Source: CAIQPV01 sp964480365 (GTDB taxonomy: Bacteria; Pseudomonadota; Gammaproteobacteria; Burkholderiales; Gallionellaceae). From it: a DNA stretch of 64,000 nt. The position numbers and the translations under genes were made by a program. This document shows positions 52,922 through 63,527 of this stretch, one piece after another (the stretch's first letter is position 1; the number at the start of each line of letters is the position of its first letter). The stretch is from positions 186,001 through 250,000 of the forward strand of contig CAYZPM010000001.1 in assembly GCA_964480365.1 (NCBI GenBank), given 5' to 3'. The notes under the pieces were generated by a model. That model was not told the origin of the DNA, ran no database searches, and saw nothing but the letters and a program-made list of their open reading frames with translations.

Positions 52922-52988
52922 ACCACAGAGACACAGAGACACAGAGAAAGCACAGAGAAAAATCTCTGTGTCTCTGTGTCTCTGTGGT
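52922..52988. repeat. Perfect CACAGAG-word palindrome between gatA and gatB
   Basis: Arms 52922-52946 and 52964-52988 are exact 25-base complements made of ACACAGAG words; the spacer (AAAGCACAGAGAAAAAT) carries one more word. It begins 11 bases after gatA. As RNA it would form a very stable intercistronic hairpin. Confidence 0.92.
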
Positions 52989-53004
52989 GAAAAGGTCTTA
53001 ATTT

Positions 53005-54513
<1,509 letters not shown>

Positions 54514-54548
54514 GGGTACTCCTGAAATTCAGGAGCCGCTTGCAGGCG

Positions 54549-55349
54549 CTAATGCTGGCGCGGTTTGCGCGGTGCACGGGCAAACAGCCTGTCATATAAC
54601 CAGCGAGGCAATAATTTAAGCACCCGCCCAATCAACCCCATTTGCCACGGGATGACGGTGAACGCAGTTTGGCGTTCGATGGCGCGTGCCATTCTCGCTG
54701 CCGCTGCGTCGGCGTCGATGATGAACGGCATCGGGTAAGGGTTGAGGGCAGTCATCGGCGTCTTGATGTAACCTGGACATATCGTGACTACCTTCACGCC
54801 GCCGTCATGCAACTCGACGCGCAAGGATTCAAGATAGGAGATCGCCGCAGCCTTGGAAGCAGAGTAGGCACTTGCTCCCGGCAAGCCGCGAAAGCCAGCC
54901 ACACTGGCAATGCCAACCAGTGTACCTTTCTGTTTGGCACGCATTGCCGCCAAAAAAGGCTGAAAGGTATGCACTATGCCCAGCACGTTGATGTCCATTA
55001 TCTGTTGAAAGGCTGCGATATCCTCGGCATATTCGGTGAACGTGCCGACACTCACTCCGGCATTGGCGATCACAATGTCCGGCACACCTACTCGCCCGAT
55101 AAAGTCCTGCGCCGCTGCCCCCGTGGCAGCCGCATCGCGCACATCCAGCGGGTAACAAAAAACTTGTTTGGGATATTTTTCGGAGAGGGCTTGCAGCAAT
55201 TCGGCACGGCGGGCTACTGCCCCGACCATTGCGCCTTGTTTAAGATAATGTTGCGCCAGCGCCAAGCCCAAGCCGCTGGATGCGCCTGTAATGACAACGC
55301 GAAGACAGGATTTAGGGGGCAGAATCAAGGATTGAGGAACAAGGTACAA
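54549..55349 (-). CDS. Short-chain dehydrogenase/reductase
   Basis: A 250-266-residue Rossmann oxidoreductase. Cofactor motif TGASSGLG, NAG (in IVIANAGVS), catalytic Ser in GIASVAG, and Tyr/Lys in AYSASKAA. A C-terminal basic region with hydrophobic stretch (WQMGLIGRVLKLLPRWLYDRLF) suggests membrane association. There is no ATG near the domain; TTG 55349 or TTG 55328 are possible and both lie in repeat copy E, so the start is uncertain. Confidence 0.88.
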   Translation of the reverse strand: MYLVPQSLILPPKSCLRVVITGASSGLGLALAQHYLKQGAMVGAVARRAELLQALSEKYPKQVFCYPLDVRDAAATGAAAQDFIGRVGVPDIVIANAGVSVGTFTEYAEDIAAFQQIMDINVLGIVHTFQPFLAAMRAKQKGTLVGIASVAGFRGLPGASAYSASKAAAISYLESLRVELHDGGVKVVTICPGYIKTPMTALNPYPMPFIIDADAAAARMARAIERQTAFTVIPWQMGLIGRVLKLLPRWLYDRLFARAPRKPRQH

Positions 55350-55404
55350 GTATTAAGAAAAACCAGCGGCTCCTTTTTGCTTGGCCCTTGTCCCTTGAGC
55401 CTGA
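55325..55404. repeat. Post-stop word-repeat palindrome, copy E (dsbA/SDR)
   Basis: Arms 55325-55354 and 55380-55404 carry GGAACAAGG/CAAGGATTGAGG words and their complements. The core AAAAACCAGCGGCTCC is a weak match to copy B (CAAACCCGCG...CGGACT). It starts two bases after the dsbA stop and extends into the SDR reading frame. Confidence 0.65.
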
Positions 55405-55405
55405 A

Positions 55406-56026
55406 TTAACGCTTACGTTCCTTGCGTGCCTTGTCTACCAAGGCGTTCAGCACTTGTATGGTTTCTGCCGGAGGCAAGCCGGTGATCAGATATTTACCGT
55501 CTACGATTAAGGACGGGGTTCCGTGTATGCGGTAGATTTGCTCCATCTGTTTGGCACGCACCACCTTGCTCTGCATGGAGAAGGAGTTGTATGCGTCACT
55601 GAATTTCTTGCGATCTACGCCGTGCTTGGCGAGAAAATCGGTGGTACTGGCCTCGTCCACTAACTCGATGTTGTCGTTCCAGGCGCTGAACAAAACATCA
55701 TGCAACTGTGCCTGCTGTCCTAGAGCTTCGAGTGCGTAGAAAGTGCGCGCGCTCACCTCCCAGGTGGGGCGGTCGAATATAGCCGGGACATAGGTGAACT
55801 TGATATCCTTGGGCATCTTCTTTTCCCATGCGCTTATCTGTGGGTTCAGGTTATAACAATGCGAACAGCCGTAAAAGAAAAATTCCAGCACTTCAATCTT
55901 ATTACCGCTTTGCGTAGGCTGCGCCGGATTAAGTATTTGGTAGTCTTTTCCTGCTTCTGGTTCGGCAAATGCATGGGTAGCGCACAACAAGGCCAGCACC
56001 ATGAAAAGTTGTTTGATGAGTCTCAC
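55406..56026 (-). CDS. dsbA: Thiol:disulfide interchange protein DsbA
   Basis: A 206-residue periplasmic thioredoxin-fold oxidase. Signal peptide ends HAFAEPE; active site FFYGCSHCYNL (Cys54, Cys57), and the cis-Pro loop GTPSLIV is present. The CSHC dipeptide differs from the CPHC of E. coli DsbA, which may shift its redox potential. Start is GTG 56026 with GGAG five bases upstream. Confidence 0.95.
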   Translation of the reverse strand: MRLIKQLFMVLALLCATHAFAEPEAGKDYQILNPAQPTQSGNKIEVLEFFFYGCSHCYNLNPQISAWEKKMPKDIKFTYVPAIFDRPTWEVSARTFYALEALGQQAQLHDVLFSAWNDNIELVDEASTTDFLAKHGVDRKKFSDAYNSFSMQSKVVRAKQMEQIYRIHGTPSLIVDGKYLITGLPPAETIQVLNALVDKARKERKR

Positions 56027-56167
56027 GTTTTCTCCTTGGCTAAAGTAACGGGCATGGCAAATGTGCCGCCCTGAATAATAAAATTTGTGATGCCCATTTC
56101 CCCCTCTCCATCTCTCCCACAAAGGTGGAGAAGGACAAGGCTCGCTACGCGAGTTTCACGATATAGT

Positions 56168-56803
56168 TTATTGCGCACGCATTGGAGTGGCACTCACCCC
56201 ATTTTGCTTCAACACTTCCGAAGCTTTGTTCATTTCATCCTTGCTCTTGTATGGCCCAAGGCGCACACGATGCCACACCGCCTTATCAGGAAGGGTCGCG
56301 GCCTGCACGCTGGCTTCCATACCCAGCATGGCAAGCTTGGCTTTCAATTTGTCTGCGTCATCGGCATTGGCAAACGCACCTGCTTGCAGGAAGTAAGTCT
56401 CTTTCTCTTTTGCGACTGTCTTGTCCGCTGGCTTCGCGGTAGCCTTGGCTGACACCGCCGCGTCTGGTTTATCAGTCAGCACTTTGTAGAATTCGAAGCG
56501 CGGTTTGCCTTCACTCACAGCCGACGCTGCGCCCGACGCCACACCCGAAGCGGCGGCTGCCGCAGAAGCATCTTCCGGCACAACCTTGGCGACAGGTGCC
56601 GGAGCAGGTTTAACGATATCCGGCTCAAGTTTGACCGTCTCGTGCGGCGCATTATTCACATACGGGCTGGGTCTATTCAAGATGTACCACGCCACTCCGC
56701 CTGCGAGAGCCAGCCCCAGCACCATGCCGACCAGAATAGCCGCCAGCATTGAAGAACCGCCTTTACGCGGGGGTGCGGCGCGGGAATTGCTATTTTTACT
56801 CAT
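56168..56803 (-). CDS. SPOR-domain membrane protein (FtsN-like)
   Basis: A 211-residue bitopic protein: basic N-terminus, one helix at 19-41 (MLAAILVGMVLGLALAGGVAWY), an Ala/Pro/Lys-rich periplasmic linker, and a C-terminal SPOR domain (TYFLQAGAFANADDADKLKA) that binds septal glycan. In betaproteobacteria this gene normally follows argS, as here, and is annotated FtsN-like; a role in division is inferred. Confidence 0.92.
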   Translation of the reverse strand: MSKNSNSRAAPPRKGGSSMLAAILVGMVLGLALAGGVAWYILNRPSPYVNNAPHETVKLEPDIVKPAPAPVAKVVPEDASAAAAASGVASGAASAVSEGKPRFEFYKVLTDKPDAAVSAKATAKPADKTVAKEKETYFLQAGAFANADDADKLKAKLAMLGMEASVQAATLPDKAVWHRVRLGPYKSKDEMNKASEVLKQNGVSATPMRAQ

Positions 56804-56845
56804 TCCATATCCTTCAGAAATCCTTGTGGACAAAGAGTGTCCAAT

Positions 56846-58627
56846 TTACATCTTCTCTGGCGCCGATACACCCAGCAGCGCCAAGCCATTGCGCATCACC
56901 TGCGCCACTGCGGCAATCAATGCCAGCCGCGCAAGTTTGACACCCTTATCCTCGACCAGAAAACGCGAGGCATTATAGTAGCTGTGAAAATCCGCTGCCA
57001 AGTCTTTCAGATAGAACGCGATCAGGTGCGGCGCCAAATCTTCCGCCGCGTTCTCGATCACTTGAGGATAGTCGATCAGCCGTTGCAGCAGCGTTTTTTC
57101 GTATTCGCTCTCCAGCGCATCCACCTTGGCATCGCGCAATGTGACTACGTCGCCGCCCCATTGTTCCAGCACGCTGCAAATTCGCGCATGGGCATACTGG
57201 ATGTAATATACCGGGTTCTCGTTGCTCTGCGATTTCGCCAGATCCATATCGAAGTCCAGATGCTGGTCGCTCTTGCGCAACACGTAGAAAAGTCGCGTTG
57301 CGTCATTGCCCACCTCATTACGCAATTCGCGCAAGGTGACGAATTCTCCACTGCGAGTGGACATCGCCGCCTTCTGCCCGTTGCGGTACAGCACCGCGAA
57401 TTGCACCAGCGCGATAGTCAACTTGCCGCTGTCCTGCCCCAGCGCAGTCAGCGCACCGTTCACCCGTGCGATGTAACCGTGATGGTCCGCGCCCCAGATA
57501 TTGATTACGCGATCGAATCCGCGCCCGAATTTGTTGACGTGGTAGGCGATGTCCGAGGCAAAATAGGTATAAAGGCCGTTCTCGCGCTGCACCACGCGGT
57601 CCTTCTCATCGCCGAAGGCGGTGGAACGAAACCACAGTGCTCCGTCCTGTTCGTAAAGGTGACCAGCCGCCTTTAATTGCGCTACCACTTGTGCCACAAG
57701 CCCGCTGTCGAACAGCGACTGTTCGGAAAACCACTCGTCAAAACGCACGCCGAACTCGGCCAGATCGTTGCGGCAATCCCCCAACTGTTCGGTCAGTGCG
57801 TAGTTATGAATATATGCATAATCCTCGCCCAACAAACGTTTGGCATCGGCGATCAAGGCATCCAGATAGGCATCGGCGCTATCTCCGGCTACCAGCAGGT
57901 CGCCCACCAGCCCGGCGTTCAGCGTCTCGCTTAATGTGCGTACAAATTTTGCTCCGTGCGCCACACGGATTTGCAGCGCCATGCCACCCACGTAGTCACC
58001 TTGATAGGCGTTCGATGGAAACGGAATATTTACGCCATGCAATTCGAGATAGCGCAACCAGGTGGACAGCGCCAGAATATCCATCTGCCGCCCGGCATCG
58101 TTTACATAGTATTCGCGGGATACTTTATAACCCGCCGCATCCAGCACATTGGACAAGCTTGCGCCGTAAGCCGCGCCGCGTCCATGCCCCACATGCAAAG
58201 GTCCGGTAGGATTGGCGGAAACAAACTCCACCTGCACCTTACGCCCTGCGCCAAGTTGAATGTGTCCGTAACTGGTACCCGCCTGCAACACGCCTTGCAC
58301 GACGCCCTGTTTTGCGGCAGTCGTCAAAAACACATTGATGAAACCCGCCCCGGCGATCTCGACTTTTTCCACCACCGGAGATGCGGGCAACGCGGCGACC
58401 AAGGCTTGCGCTATTTCGCGCGGACTGCGCTTCAACGGCTTGGCCAGTTGCATTGCCAAGTTGCAGGCGTAATCGCCATGCGATGCCTGTTTGGGGCGCT
58501 CAATAGATAATCCAGCCGCTAGCAAAGCGCTAGCTTGATCCAGATTTTCTTCCTTGAGAACAACACGCAAGGCTTGCGCAAACAAATCGAAAAGGTGAAG
58601 TTTAAAATTGGAAATGGTAACAGTCAT
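56846..58627 (-). CDS. argS: Arginyl-tRNA synthetase
   Basis: A 593-residue class I synthetase. HIGH motif in NPTGPLHVGHGRGAAYG (about residue 125); the KMSKS site is the altered KAAMSTRSGEF, usual for ArgS. N-terminal Add-1 and C-terminal DALR domains are present. ATG 58627 starts MTVTISNFKLHL. Confidence 0.98.
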   Translation of the reverse strand: MTVTISNFKLHLFDLFAQALRVVLKEENLDQASALLAAGLSIERPKQASHGDYACNLAMQLAKPLKRSPREIAQALVAALPASPVVEKVEIAGAGFINVFLTTAAKQGVVQGVLQAGTSYGHIQLGAGRKVQVEFVSANPTGPLHVGHGRGAAYGASLSNVLDAAGYKVSREYYVNDAGRQMDILALSTWLRYLELHGVNIPFPSNAYQGDYVGGMALQIRVAHGAKFVRTLSETLNAGLVGDLLVAGDSADAYLDALIADAKRLLGEDYAYIHNYALTEQLGDCRNDLAEFGVRFDEWFSEQSLFDSGLVAQVVAQLKAAGHLYEQDGALWFRSTAFGDEKDRVVQRENGLYTYFASDIAYHVNKFGRGFDRVINIWGADHHGYIARVNGALTALGQDSGKLTIALVQFAVLYRNGQKAAMSTRSGEFVTLRELRNEVGNDATRLFYVLRKSDQHLDFDMDLAKSQSNENPVYYIQYAHARICSVLEQWGGDVVTLRDAKVDALESEYEKTLLQRLIDYPQVIENAAEDLAPHLIAFYLKDLAADFHSYYNASRFLVEDKGVKLARLALIAAVAQVMRNGLALLGVSAPEKM

Positions 58628-58818
58628 TACACAACACCCACAAAAGAGGCACGGATTATAACATCGGATGAAGCCACGCCCAATGACAGGCACTTCAAAC
58701 TCTTCAATCGACGCTCGCTTTCAAAAAGGTTGGCTTGCGCTATTCGGTTAAGGAGGCAAGCTAAGATTATAATAATTACATCTGCTTTCTTTTGTGACAA
58801 TTTCTGAAGGGGCTATTT

Positions 58819-59241
58819 GTGCAAACTACAAACGATGTCATATCTGTTGCTCATGTGATTCAGCAGTCCGTCGCTCCGGTCTTTCTCCTTACCGGCGTGG
58901 GCGCAATTCTAAGCGTACTTTCAGGTCGTTTAGGTCGGGTAATTGACCGTTTCCGTACTCTGGACACGATGGATGACGACAAGCGTATTGCTCACAAATC
59001 TGAAATAGCGATCCTGCTGCGGAGATCACGCTGGATTCATTGGGCAATCAGTCTTTGTACTGCCTGTGCTTTGTTCATCTGCATCGTAATTGCGGCGCTA
59101 TTCGTTGGCGCAGAATTGAACAAAGACCCATCCAGTATGATATCAATGTTCTTCATTGCGGCAATGCTGGCTTTAACTGCCGGATTATTGTGTTTCCTTC
59201 GTGAAATTGCCTTGTCCACGAACAGTATAAAGCTCCGTTAA
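58819..59241 (+). CDS. DUF2721 membrane protein
   Basis: A 140-residue protein with three hydrophobic segments (FLLTGVGAILSVLSGRLGR; AISLCTACALFICIVIAALF; FFIAAMLALTAGLLCF). DUF2721 proteins are small inner-membrane proteins of unknown function, widespread in proteobacteria. GTG start at 58819 with AAGGGG upstream; a TATAAT box lies at 58767-58772. Confidence 0.88.
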   Translation: MQTTNDVISVAHVIQQSVAPVFLLTGVGAILSVLSGRLGRVIDRFRTLDTMDDDKRIAHKSEIAILLRRSRWIHWAISLCTACALFICIVIAALFVGAELNKDPSSMISMFFIAAMLALTAGLLCFLREIALSTNSIKLR

Positions 59242-59354
59242 CACGCAGCCGTAACCGCTCGTCAAACAGCATACTGACAGAAGGCGCTGGCATGACAGCG
59301 CTGCCACATCATAATTGAGTAAATCAAAGCGACGTCATGCCACCGCACTGCACA

Positions 59355-61259
59355 TCAACTCCCGCTCATCTCCAGCATTAGCTGATTTACCCGTTTGACG
59401 AAACTGGCCGGGTCGTCGAGCTGGCCACCTTCGGCCAGTAGTGCCTGATCAAACAGCACCGAAGCCCAGTCGTCGAACCGCTTTTCTTCTGCTTTCAGAC
59501 GCAGTACCACCGGATGGTTAGGGTTGATTTCCAGTATGGGCCGCGATATCGGCGCTTTCTGACCTGATGCCTTGAGCAGGCGCGCCAGATTCGCGCTCAT
59601 GTCGTGTTCGTCGGCCACCAGACAAGCGGGCGAATCGGTCAGGCGATGCGTTACGCGTACTTCCTTGACGCGCTCGGCGAGACTGACGCTGATCTTGTCA
59701 GTTAAGTCTTTCATCTCGTTGGCGACATTTTCCTGTTCCTTTTTCTCTGCCTCATCTTCCAGTTTGCCGAGGTCGAGCCCGCCTTTAGCGACAGATACCA
59801 GCGGCTTGTCCTGAAATTCGGACAGGTTGCTCACCACCCACTCGTCCACGCGGTCGGACAGCAGCAACACTTCGATGCCCTTTTTGCGGAACACTTCCAG
59901 ATGCGGGCTGTTCTTCGCGGCATTGAAGCTGTCGGCGGTGATGTAATAAATCTTGTCCTGACCTTCTTTCATGCGACCAATGTAATCCGCCAGCGACGCA
60001 GTTTCGTCGGTCGTGTCGGCATGGGTCGAGGCCAGGCGCAGCAAACCGGCGATTTTGTCCTTGTTGGCGAAGTCCTCGCCGATGCCTTCTTTCAGCACGC
60101 GACCAAACTCGCCCCAGAACTTGGTGTATTTTTCCTGATCGTTCTTGGCCAAGTCTTCCAGCAGGCTGAGCACTTTCTTGGTGCAACCGGAACGGATCGC
60201 CTCGATGTCTTTCGACTCCTGCAGGATTTCGCGCGACACATTCAGCGGCAAATCGCTTGAGTCCACCACGCCGCGCACGAAGCGCATATAGCGCGGCATT
60301 AGCTGCTCTGCATCGTCCATGATGAACACGCGGCGCACGTACAGCTTCACGCCATGAATCGCATCGCGTTCCCACATATCGAACGGCGCACGTGAAGGGA
60401 CGTAAAGCAACTGCGTATACTCCTGCCGACCCTCGACACGCGCATGAGTCCATGTCAGCGGGTCTTGGAAATCATGGCCGACGTGTTTGTAGAATTCCTT
60501 GTACTCTTCATCCGTGATCTCGTTCTTGGGGCGTGCCCATAGCGCGAAAGCCTGATTGACGGTTTCATCTTCGTCCAGCACTTGCTGCGCGCCATCTTTC
60601 CATTCTTCCTTTTTCATCAGGATAGGCTGGACGATGTGATCCGAATACTTGCGGATGATGGAACGAATTTTTTGGCCGCTGAGCAAATCGTCTTGCCCTT
60701 CGCGCAGATGCAGGACGATTTCCGTGCCGCGCGCGGCCTTGTCCACCATCTCGATGGCGAATTCACCGCCGCCGTCAGATTCCCAGCGCACGCCCTGATC
60801 GATCTTCTCCCCGGCACGGCGGGTCGTCACTATCACCTTGTCGGCAACGATAAAGGCTGAATAAAAGCCCACGCCGAACTGCCCGATCAGGTTTGCATCC
60901 TTTTGCTGGTCGCCGGAAAGACGCGAGAAAAATTCGCGCGTACCGGACTTGGCGATAGTTCCAAGATTGGTGATAACTTCGTCGCGGCTCATGCCGATGC
61001 CGTTATCGTTGATGGTCAGCGTGCGCGCCGCCTTGTCGTAGCTGATGCGGATGTTCAGTTCGGAATCGTTTTCGAACAGGCTGGCGTTATGCAGCGCCTC
61101 GAAGCGTAGTTTGTCGCTGGCATCCGCCGCATTGGAAATCAGTTCGCGCAGGAAAATCTCGCGGTTCGAATACAGCGAATGGATCATCAATTGCAGAAGT
61201 TGTTTCACTTCGGCTTGGAAGCCCAAGGTTTCGCGGTTGCTAGTTACATTATCGGTCAT
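59355..61259 (-). CDS. htpG: Chaperone HtpG (Hsp90)
   Basis: A 634-residue cytoplasmic ATP-dependent chaperone. GHKL motifs: ELISNAADASDKLRFEA, INDNGIGM and GQFGVGFYSAF in the first 130 residues; the middle domain has GVVDSSDLPLNVSRE. ATG 61259 has GGAG seven bases before it. A heat-shock promoter is expected upstream but I cannot identify one with confidence. Confidence 0.98.
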   Translation of the reverse strand: MTDNVTSNRETLGFQAEVKQLLQLMIHSLYSNREIFLRELISNAADASDKLRFEALHNASLFENDSELNIRISYDKAARTLTINDNGIGMSRDEVITNLGTIAKSGTREFFSRLSGDQQKDANLIGQFGVGFYSAFIVADKVIVTTRRAGEKIDQGVRWESDGGGEFAIEMVDKAARGTEIVLHLREGQDDLLSGQKIRSIIRKYSDHIVQPILMKKEEWKDGAQQVLDEDETVNQAFALWARPKNEITDEEYKEFYKHVGHDFQDPLTWTHARVEGRQEYTQLLYVPSRAPFDMWERDAIHGVKLYVRRVFIMDDAEQLMPRYMRFVRGVVDSSDLPLNVSREILQESKDIEAIRSGCTKKVLSLLEDLAKNDQEKYTKFWGEFGRVLKEGIGEDFANKDKIAGLLRLASTHADTTDETASLADYIGRMKEGQDKIYYITADSFNAAKNSPHLEVFRKKGIEVLLLSDRVDEWVVSNLSEFQDKPLVSVAKGGLDLGKLEDEAEKKEQENVANEMKDLTDKISVSLAERVKEVRVTHRLTDSPACLVADEHDMSANLARLLKASGQKAPISRPILEINPNHPVVLRLKAEEKRFDDWASVLFDQALLAEGGQLDDPASFVKRVNQLMLEMSGS

Positions 61260-61382
61260 GGTTTTCTCCAAATTTACAGACAGGACGTGCGGGTAGATGG
61301 GGACGGTCTTGCAGGTTTCAAGAGGGGCCGTTTCAAGAATCGCAGATTTTAACCCAGATCATTCAATTGACCCGAAAACCCC

Positions 61383-61408
61383 GTCAGTCCCGCGCAGGGG
61401 GGAATGAC
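61383..61408. repeat. Degenerate CATTCCCGCG-type half element
   Basis: GTCAGTCCCGCGC and GGGGGGAATGAC form a short imperfect palindrome in the spacer between divergent htpG and the transglycosylase gene. It looks like a single collapsed arm pair of the family in thiL. Confidence 0.55.
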
Positions 61409-61514
61409 GGGCCGACTATTCGCGTTCAATAACTTAATCGCATTGTCAATATGGTTATGGCAGAACAAGTCGCGTCACTGGGGCGTTATGTTATCCTTGA
61501 CCACAGTTGATTAC

Positions 61515-63458
61515 ATGCCTTTCCCGATGAAGTTTTTATTGTTTGCATTGCTGTTGATCCCCCTTGTTGCTGTAGCGGATCAGGACGCAGATTTCCTCGC
61601 CGCGCGCGATGCATTTCGCGCTGGTGATGCCGCGCGCTTTGATCGCATCGCCGTGCGCCTGAAGCATTCCCCATTAGAGCCATACCTAGCCTATTACCGC
61701 TTGCGCCTGCAACTGGAGACGGTGGATGCGTCTGCCATTCAGGCATTTTTGGCGCGCCCTGACGTCACCCCGGTAATTGACCGCCTGCGCGGAGAATGGC
61801 TTAAGCTACTGGGCAAAAAACAGCAATGGGATGCCTTCGCAGCAGAATATCCTCACTTGGTGAACGAAGATACTGAGTTGAGTTGTTATTCGCTGCAAGC
61901 GCGTCGCCGCACGCAGGAGAACGAGGTGTTGCAGGAGGCGCGCAGGCTGTGGTTGTCCGGCAACGATGATCTGCCGGAGAGTTGCACCCCACTGTTCGAT
62001 GCGGCGCTCGCCAACGGCGTTATCAGCGAGGCCGATGTGTGGCTGCGCGTACGTCTGGCACTGGAAGCGGGCAACGTGTCGCTGGCCCGACAATTGTCCG
62101 CAAATCTGCCGCTGGAACGGCGGCTGTCTGCTACCGCGCTGAACAGCGCAGCAGCCGATCCGCAGCGTTATCTCGGCAAGGCCAAACTGGATAACATTTC
62201 CGAAGCGGAGCGCAGGGTGGCGTTGTTCGCGCTGCAACGTCTCGCCAAACAGTTGCCGCAATTGGCCTTTGCGCAGTGGGAGAAAATTGCGGCGCATTTC
62301 AATGCGGAGGATCAGCATTATTTTTACGCCTGGTTGGGTTACGAAGCGGCGCTGCGGCAGGATGCGCGTGCGCTGGAATGGTTCAAAGCGGCTGATGATG
62401 CACCGCTTTCGGATCAGCAGCACGCCTGGCGCGCCCGCGCAGCGTTGCGCGCAATGGATTGGCAGGAAGTGCGGGCGAGTATTGCCTCCATGTCGCCGCC
62501 GCAGCAGCAGGAAGGCGTATGGCGCTACTGGAACGCGCGCGCGCTAAAACATCTGAAACAGGCAGACGAATCGGCCAAAATATTTTTGGCCATGAGCTCT
62601 GAATACAATTTTTACGGGCAACTTGCCGCTGATGAACTGGGTATGCCCATTGCATCCAACGCCATGTCAGTTGGCTATCAGCCGAGCAAGGAAGAATTGG
62701 ATGCCATGCTGGCGCAACCCTCCATTCAGCGCACGCTGGCGTTATACCGAATGGATTTGCGCACCGATGCGCTCAGGGAGTGGGCGTGGGCGATTCTTAA
62801 ATTCAATGACAAACAATTGCTGACCGCAGCGGAAATTGCGCGCCGCAACCAAATGTATGACCGCGCCATCAACACTGCCGACCGCACCGTGCAACTGCAT
62901 GATTTCAGCTTGCGTTACCTCGCGCCCTATCGCGAAGCTTTGCGCGGGCATATCCAGCAGAACCATCTGGAAGAAGCCTGGGTGTATGGCTTGATGCGGC
63001 AGGAAAGCCGTTTTGTGACACAAGCGAAATCGAATGTCGGTGCGGCTGGTCTAATGCAGGTCATGCCTGCGACTGCACGCTGGATTGCGCGCAAACTTGG
63101 CATGAGGGATTATCGTAAGAAACAGGTCGGCGATATGGAAACCAATCTCATCCTCGGCACGTATTACATGAAGACTGTGCTGGGATGGTTCGACAACAAT
63201 CCGGTGCTTGCCTCCGCCGCATATAATGCAGGACCTTCGCGCGCGCGCCAGTGGCGCGGCGATATACCGCTGGAAGGCGCGATTTATACCGAGACCATTC
63301 CATTCAACGAGACGCGTGATTACGTCAAGAAAGTGATGAGCAACACCGTGTACTACGCCCAACAATTCGGCCAGCCGCCGCTTTCGCTCAAGCAGCGGTT
63401 GGGCATAATTGCGGCGAAGAATCCTGCTAACCAGACACCTATCCCCGATGAAAAATAA
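61515..63458 (+). CDS. slt: Soluble lytic murein transglycosylase
   Basis: About 647 residues: signal peptide (MKFLLFALLLIPLVAVAD), a long alpha-superhelical U-shaped domain, and a C-terminal SLT lysozyme-like domain. The catalytic Glu is E497 in GLMRQESRF, followed by GAAGLMQVMPATARWIARKLG and ASAAYNAGPSR. It cleaves glycan strands to anhydromuropeptides in the periplasm. The start is uncertain: ATG 61515 or 61527, neither with a good ribosome site; ATG 61488 is a third choice. Confidence 0.94.
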   Translation: MPFPMKFLLFALLLIPLVAVADQDADFLAARDAFRAGDAARFDRIAVRLKHSPLEPYLAYYRLRLQLETVDASAIQAFLARPDVTPVIDRLRGEWLKLLGKKQQWDAFAAEYPHLVNEDTELSCYSLQARRRTQENEVLQEARRLWLSGNDDLPESCTPLFDAALANGVISEADVWLRVRLALEAGNVSLARQLSANLPLERRLSATALNSAAADPQRYLGKAKLDNISEAERRVALFALQRLAKQLPQLAFAQWEKIAAHFNAEDQHYFYAWLGYEAALRQDARALEWFKAADDAPLSDQQHAWRARAALRAMDWQEVRASIASMSPPQQQEGVWRYWNARALKHLKQADESAKIFLAMSSEYNFYGQLAADELGMPIASNAMSVGYQPSKEELDAMLAQPSIQRTLALYRMDLRTDALREWAWAILKFNDKQLLTAAEIARRNQMYDRAINTADRTVQLHDFSLRYLAPYREALRGHIQQNHLEEAWVYGLMRQESRFVTQAKSNVGAAGLMQVMPATARWIARKLGMRDYRKKQVGDMETNLILGTYYMKTVLGWFDNNPVLASAAYNAGPSRARQWRGDIPLEGAIYTETIPFNETRDYVKKVMSNTVYYAQQFGQPPLSLKQRLGIIAAKNPANQTPIPDEK

Positions 63459-63487
63459 TATCGACATCCAGTGTACTGTCGCGCTAA

Positions 63488-63523
63488 CTCCCTCTCCCTC
63501 CGGGGGAGGGCTGGGGTGGGGGA
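63488..63523. repeat. CCCTCTCCC/GGGGGAGGG palindrome between slt and cca
   Basis: CCCTCTCCCTCC pairs with GGGGGAGGG and continues CTGGGGTGGGGG, the same tail as at 27140 and 43017. It ends five bases before the cca start, and its G-rich end acts as the apparent ribosome site. Confidence 0.75.
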
Positions 63524-63527
63524 ACGC

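Noticed and set aside
52922..52988. CRISPR or minisatellite reading of the CACAGAG words
   Set aside because: There are no unique spacers between repeats, the words are inverted around a centre, and no cas genes are near.
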